Assembly (NCBI RefSeq): GCF_032854445.1
Contig: NC_088295.1
Coordinates: 80,956,644-81,016,643, forward strand
Source: Liolophura sinensis
Lineage: Eukaryota; Mollusca; Polyplacophora; Chitonida; Chitonidae
Reading direction: 5' to 3'
DNA: 60,000 bases
The notes under the pieces are model-generated. The model was not told the origin of the DNA. It saw nothing but the letters and a program-made list of their open reading frames with translations, and ran no database searches. Every line of letters begins with the position of its first letter. Position 1 is the stretch's first letter. A program made the position numbers and the translations under genes. Shown one piece after another: positions 57,426 to 60,000 of the stretch.

Positions 57426-58519
57426 TTCGCTACAATCCTCTGACCTTCTGGCCCCAGGTTCGCTCAACAGCTCCTGCCTTTCTCCCCACGTTAAGAATGG
57501 ACTTGCCCGACTGCCGCCACTGAAAAAATTGTTATCCACAGCATAAGATAAACACTCAACAATCTGAATGATACATCCAACTACTGTATTTTAAAGTAAC
57601 CAGCATTTCCCTATCACATCACTGGATATATTGACGTAATATTCACAGTACGAACCCAAATTTGACGAATTGTACAGTCACTGTTGGGTTATCTCCCTTT
57701 TGTCAACATTCCAGTGATTTTTTTTTTTTTTGGTTATAGAATGCCTATTAGTCCATGTATAGCCTACTCATTGAGGCATTGATCTATTTAAAAGGCCCTC
57801 CGTAGATATTTTTCATGTATTGTTGCAGCTGTGCACTGAATCTACTAATATACTGGTAGACGTTCTACAAGAATATTGCAGGTCTACAATATCTGCAAAT
57901 ACATGTCTGAAGAAGAAAGACAGAGCTAGACTACTAGCTATCATCAGTGCATATACCTTGCCGTATTTGTAGCACATTAGCTCTTAGTGGGACTAATATA
58001 TAAGTTATGTTATACTAATCCCAGATACGTTCGCCCAGCTATATACCCGTAGGTTATTAAGTACCTGTTGCGCATGCTTGTTAATTCGTATTTTGGAAAC
58101 AGTTGATCAGATCGACATTTACTCAAAACTGAGTCTATAAACACAGTGTTGTCCCACCAGTAGGCCTCATGATAGGCTTACACCTAGGCCTAAAGGCACT
58201 GTTTATTAATCGTATACACACTTGTAACAACTTGCACCTTTACCAAACACCTAGCCACACGCACAGTATGTTTCGTTATAACTTTCATGTGGACCAATTG
58301 TTTCCTTTTCAAAACGTTTATTCGACCTGTAAAAAGCCTGACATTCATTTTAAAACTGAAACCAAAAAATATGCATCAGTTATTCACAATATTTTAGCTT
58401 CACAGAAATTACTTAGGCCTACTTTATATCATTGCATTGCAAATTGGGGGGTGGGAAATTTTCCATGGGAAAATTCTTGAGAATGGCGTTAAACAACAGT
58501 CAGTTAGTCATTGAATCTG
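57426..58519. other. Amph 5' flank / promoter region
   Basis: This covers the 5' UTR and the upstream sequence. No TATA box is obvious near the start. A T-run lies at 57718-57732. Around 58455-58500 the phrase TTGAGAATGGCGTTAAACAA resembles a SINE 3' end. No upstream gene is seen. Confidence 0.5.
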
Positions 58520-58735
58520 CTTCAACATAACTTGACCGATTGCGATTTAAGCCGTTAGGATTACCCCCGCGTTTATAAGCGGATGTCCCAGGTTCAGTCT
58601 GGGGCTGGTCATTTTCTTTGCCACGCTCACTATTAGGCAAGTCGGTAGTGCAAACAGGCCTACATATGGGGTCTCGCTGACTCAGATGGTTAAAGCGCAA
58701 GCTCGCTACGACAACCAGGCCCTTGGCCATTGTAT
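58520..58735 (+). other. tRNA-like SINE head remnant
   Basis: GGTCTCGCTGACTCAGATGGTTAAAGCGC at about 58670-58698 resembles a tRNA D-arm/A-box, and a GGTTCAGTC-like B-box phrase lies near 58590, but the order is wrong for an intact tRNA. It is probably a fragment of a tRNA-derived SINE. Confidence 0.35.
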
Positions 58736-58739
58736 GTAT

Positions 58740-58960
58740 GTATACTAGGGGTTTAACGTCGTGCTTAACAATTTTTCAGTCATCCGACGATGAGGAGTGT
58801 GCTTACATTGTGTCTTCTTCTTTTGGCAGGACGAATCTATGCCACCAAAGTGCTGCAGCCACTGAAGTATCATGCCGAAGATGACACTCCACCCAGTCGC
58901 ATTATACAGACACCGGGCCAATCAGACATCTGCCCTTGGTTTTCCCTGGCCAGCGACATC
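58740..58960 (-). mobile_element. SINE family B copy
   Basis: It starts with AGGGGTTTAACGTCGTGCTT and AACAATTTTTCAGTCATCCG, then GCCACCAAAGTGCTG, GAAGTATCATGCCGAAGATG and CATTATACAGACACC, matching 7122-7350 in the same order. An open frame over it (58790-59017) is not a gene. Confidence 0.7.
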
Positions 58961-60000
58961 GTGAGTTCAAGTTTTTCGCCCTCGCTGATACTGTTTCGCC
59001 CTCAGTATCTTCCATAAGTAGATAGGTGCGGTACAGCGAAGGTTTATGCTTCATTCCATGAGCTTCGGTTTCCTCGAGGATCGACAAGTAAACTTGACCG
59101 CTGTCATGTGAGTGAAATATTCTTAAGCACGACTAAAACACCAATCACCATCAGTCAGTTAATCAATCGTTAACCAAACACTGATCATTAATTGACTTGG
59201 TGTGAGAGAATGAGGCCTTGTGTCTGGTGTATTCGACATGGAGTTTTAGTGTGGCAGCACTGTATTAACATGTCTTTATAGTCCGGAATTGTGTCTACTG
59301 CACAACATATACGTAGGCCTATATATAACGGGGGTATTAGTGAAAGGCGCGTTTAAGTCTAAGCCAATTAGCAAAACCAATGTGACTGTTAATACACATG
59401 AAATGTATATCTCTGGAATTAGGCGAGGAATTAGATACTTATATACCAACAAAGTATAACTCCAAACATAATCTCGACTGAGACCAAACTGCACAAACTG
59501 AAACCGTTCAAGCCTGTATGTGTGCAACAGGGCAAGAGTCACACCTTCGCGCGAATGCCGATATAGATTTTAATGGATGTATTTAACACGCTTCATTTTG
59601 AACATCATGTAAAGTCATCTTCATTGTGGTATTCCTAGCTTTGAGCATCCGTGTTCTTCGTAAGAAAAAGGAAGTGATCCATAATCTGAAGCCGAATGGA
59701 CGAAAAGCTGATTTTTGCCGACTTATAAAGTTTACAGAACTACAGTGCAATGGAACCATCATAATTGAAGGCTAGGCATGCACATTCTTACCTAACGGCT
59801 ATATTTTTCATTATTCATGCTAAAATGGTATTCTTGCCTGTTAAATTCGGTTTGTTTTCACCACCAATACTAAAGAGTGAGCTGATGATTGGCTTAGAGC
59901 AGCTATGGCATCACTTTAAAACTATGAATACGGTTGCTTTTTGTGTGTGGAATCTGGCGATGTGTCAGATGACCTTGACCTTGGCGGTTAGATAGCTTTC
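58961..60000. other. Right flank, SINE fragment only
   Basis: A degraded SINE A 3' end in plus orientation lies at about 59065-59150 (TTCGGTTTCCTCGAGGATCG, then GTGAAATATTCTTAAGCACG and ACACCAATCACC). The remainder to the edge shows no gene. TGACCTTGACCTTGG at 59970-59984 looks like tandem nuclear-receptor half-sites, a possible chance match. Confidence 0.5.

Noticed and set aside
58670-58698. tRNA gene on the plus strand
   Set aside because: A D-arm-like A-box is present but the anticodon and T-arms do not follow; it sits among SINE fragments.

Overview
This is eukaryotic, metazoan DNA: AT-rich, with genes broken into short phase-consistent exons and large introns full of SINEs and minisatellites. 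The SINE families (tRNA-like head, TTTATT-type tail), the very frequent palindromes TACATGTA and TAGGCCTA, and the protein sequences suggest a lophotrochozoan invertebrate, most likely a mollusc or a brachiopod. I cannot name the species. All recognisable genes are on the minus strand.

Left part (1-17345): the 5' end of a type II TGF-beta/BMP receptor gene (BMPR2-like). A signal-peptide exon (17232-17172) and the first ectodomain exon (2773-2555) are separated by a 14.4 kb intron. Both splice phases, and the position of the break just before the Cys-Trp of the ectodomain, match vertebrate BMPR2. The remaining exons lie beyond the left edge. Intron 1 holds SINEs, a hairpin-ended repeat, a 0.7 kb inverted array, a CpG-richer ETS-motif patch and a repeat-poor segment that may be an enhancer.

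Middle (17346-32424): about 15 kb without a recognised gene. It contains a threefold tandem duplication (about 1 kb per unit, 19690-23570). Unit A was later hit by a SINE with a perfect 15-bp target-site duplication and by a 490-bp inverted-repeat (MITE-like) element; a second SINE family landed between units B and C. A ~40-bp degenerate minisatellite, one coding-like fragment and the probable 3' UTR of the next gene follow.

Right part (32425-57425): a complete amphiphysin/BIN1 gene on the minus strand, with 14 coding exons, about 512 residues and all junction phases consistent. It encodes an N-BAR domain, an acidic/charged linker with an octapeptide repeat and a C-terminal SH3 domain. The linker lacks visible clathrin and AP-2 binding motifs, as in insect amphiphysin. 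Coding exon 5 is followed by several degenerate in-frame tandem copies of its own 3' end and splice donor. The 13.5 kb intron 1 holds a 28-bp minisatellite, a 66-bp triplication and more SINEs. The last 2.5 kb is upstream flank with SINE remnants.

The two genes act in different processes (BMP signalling at the cell surface; membrane curvature and tubule formation) and show no operon-like relation. Exon calls rest on hand translation and splice-phase matching. Names rest on remembered family features, not on a search.
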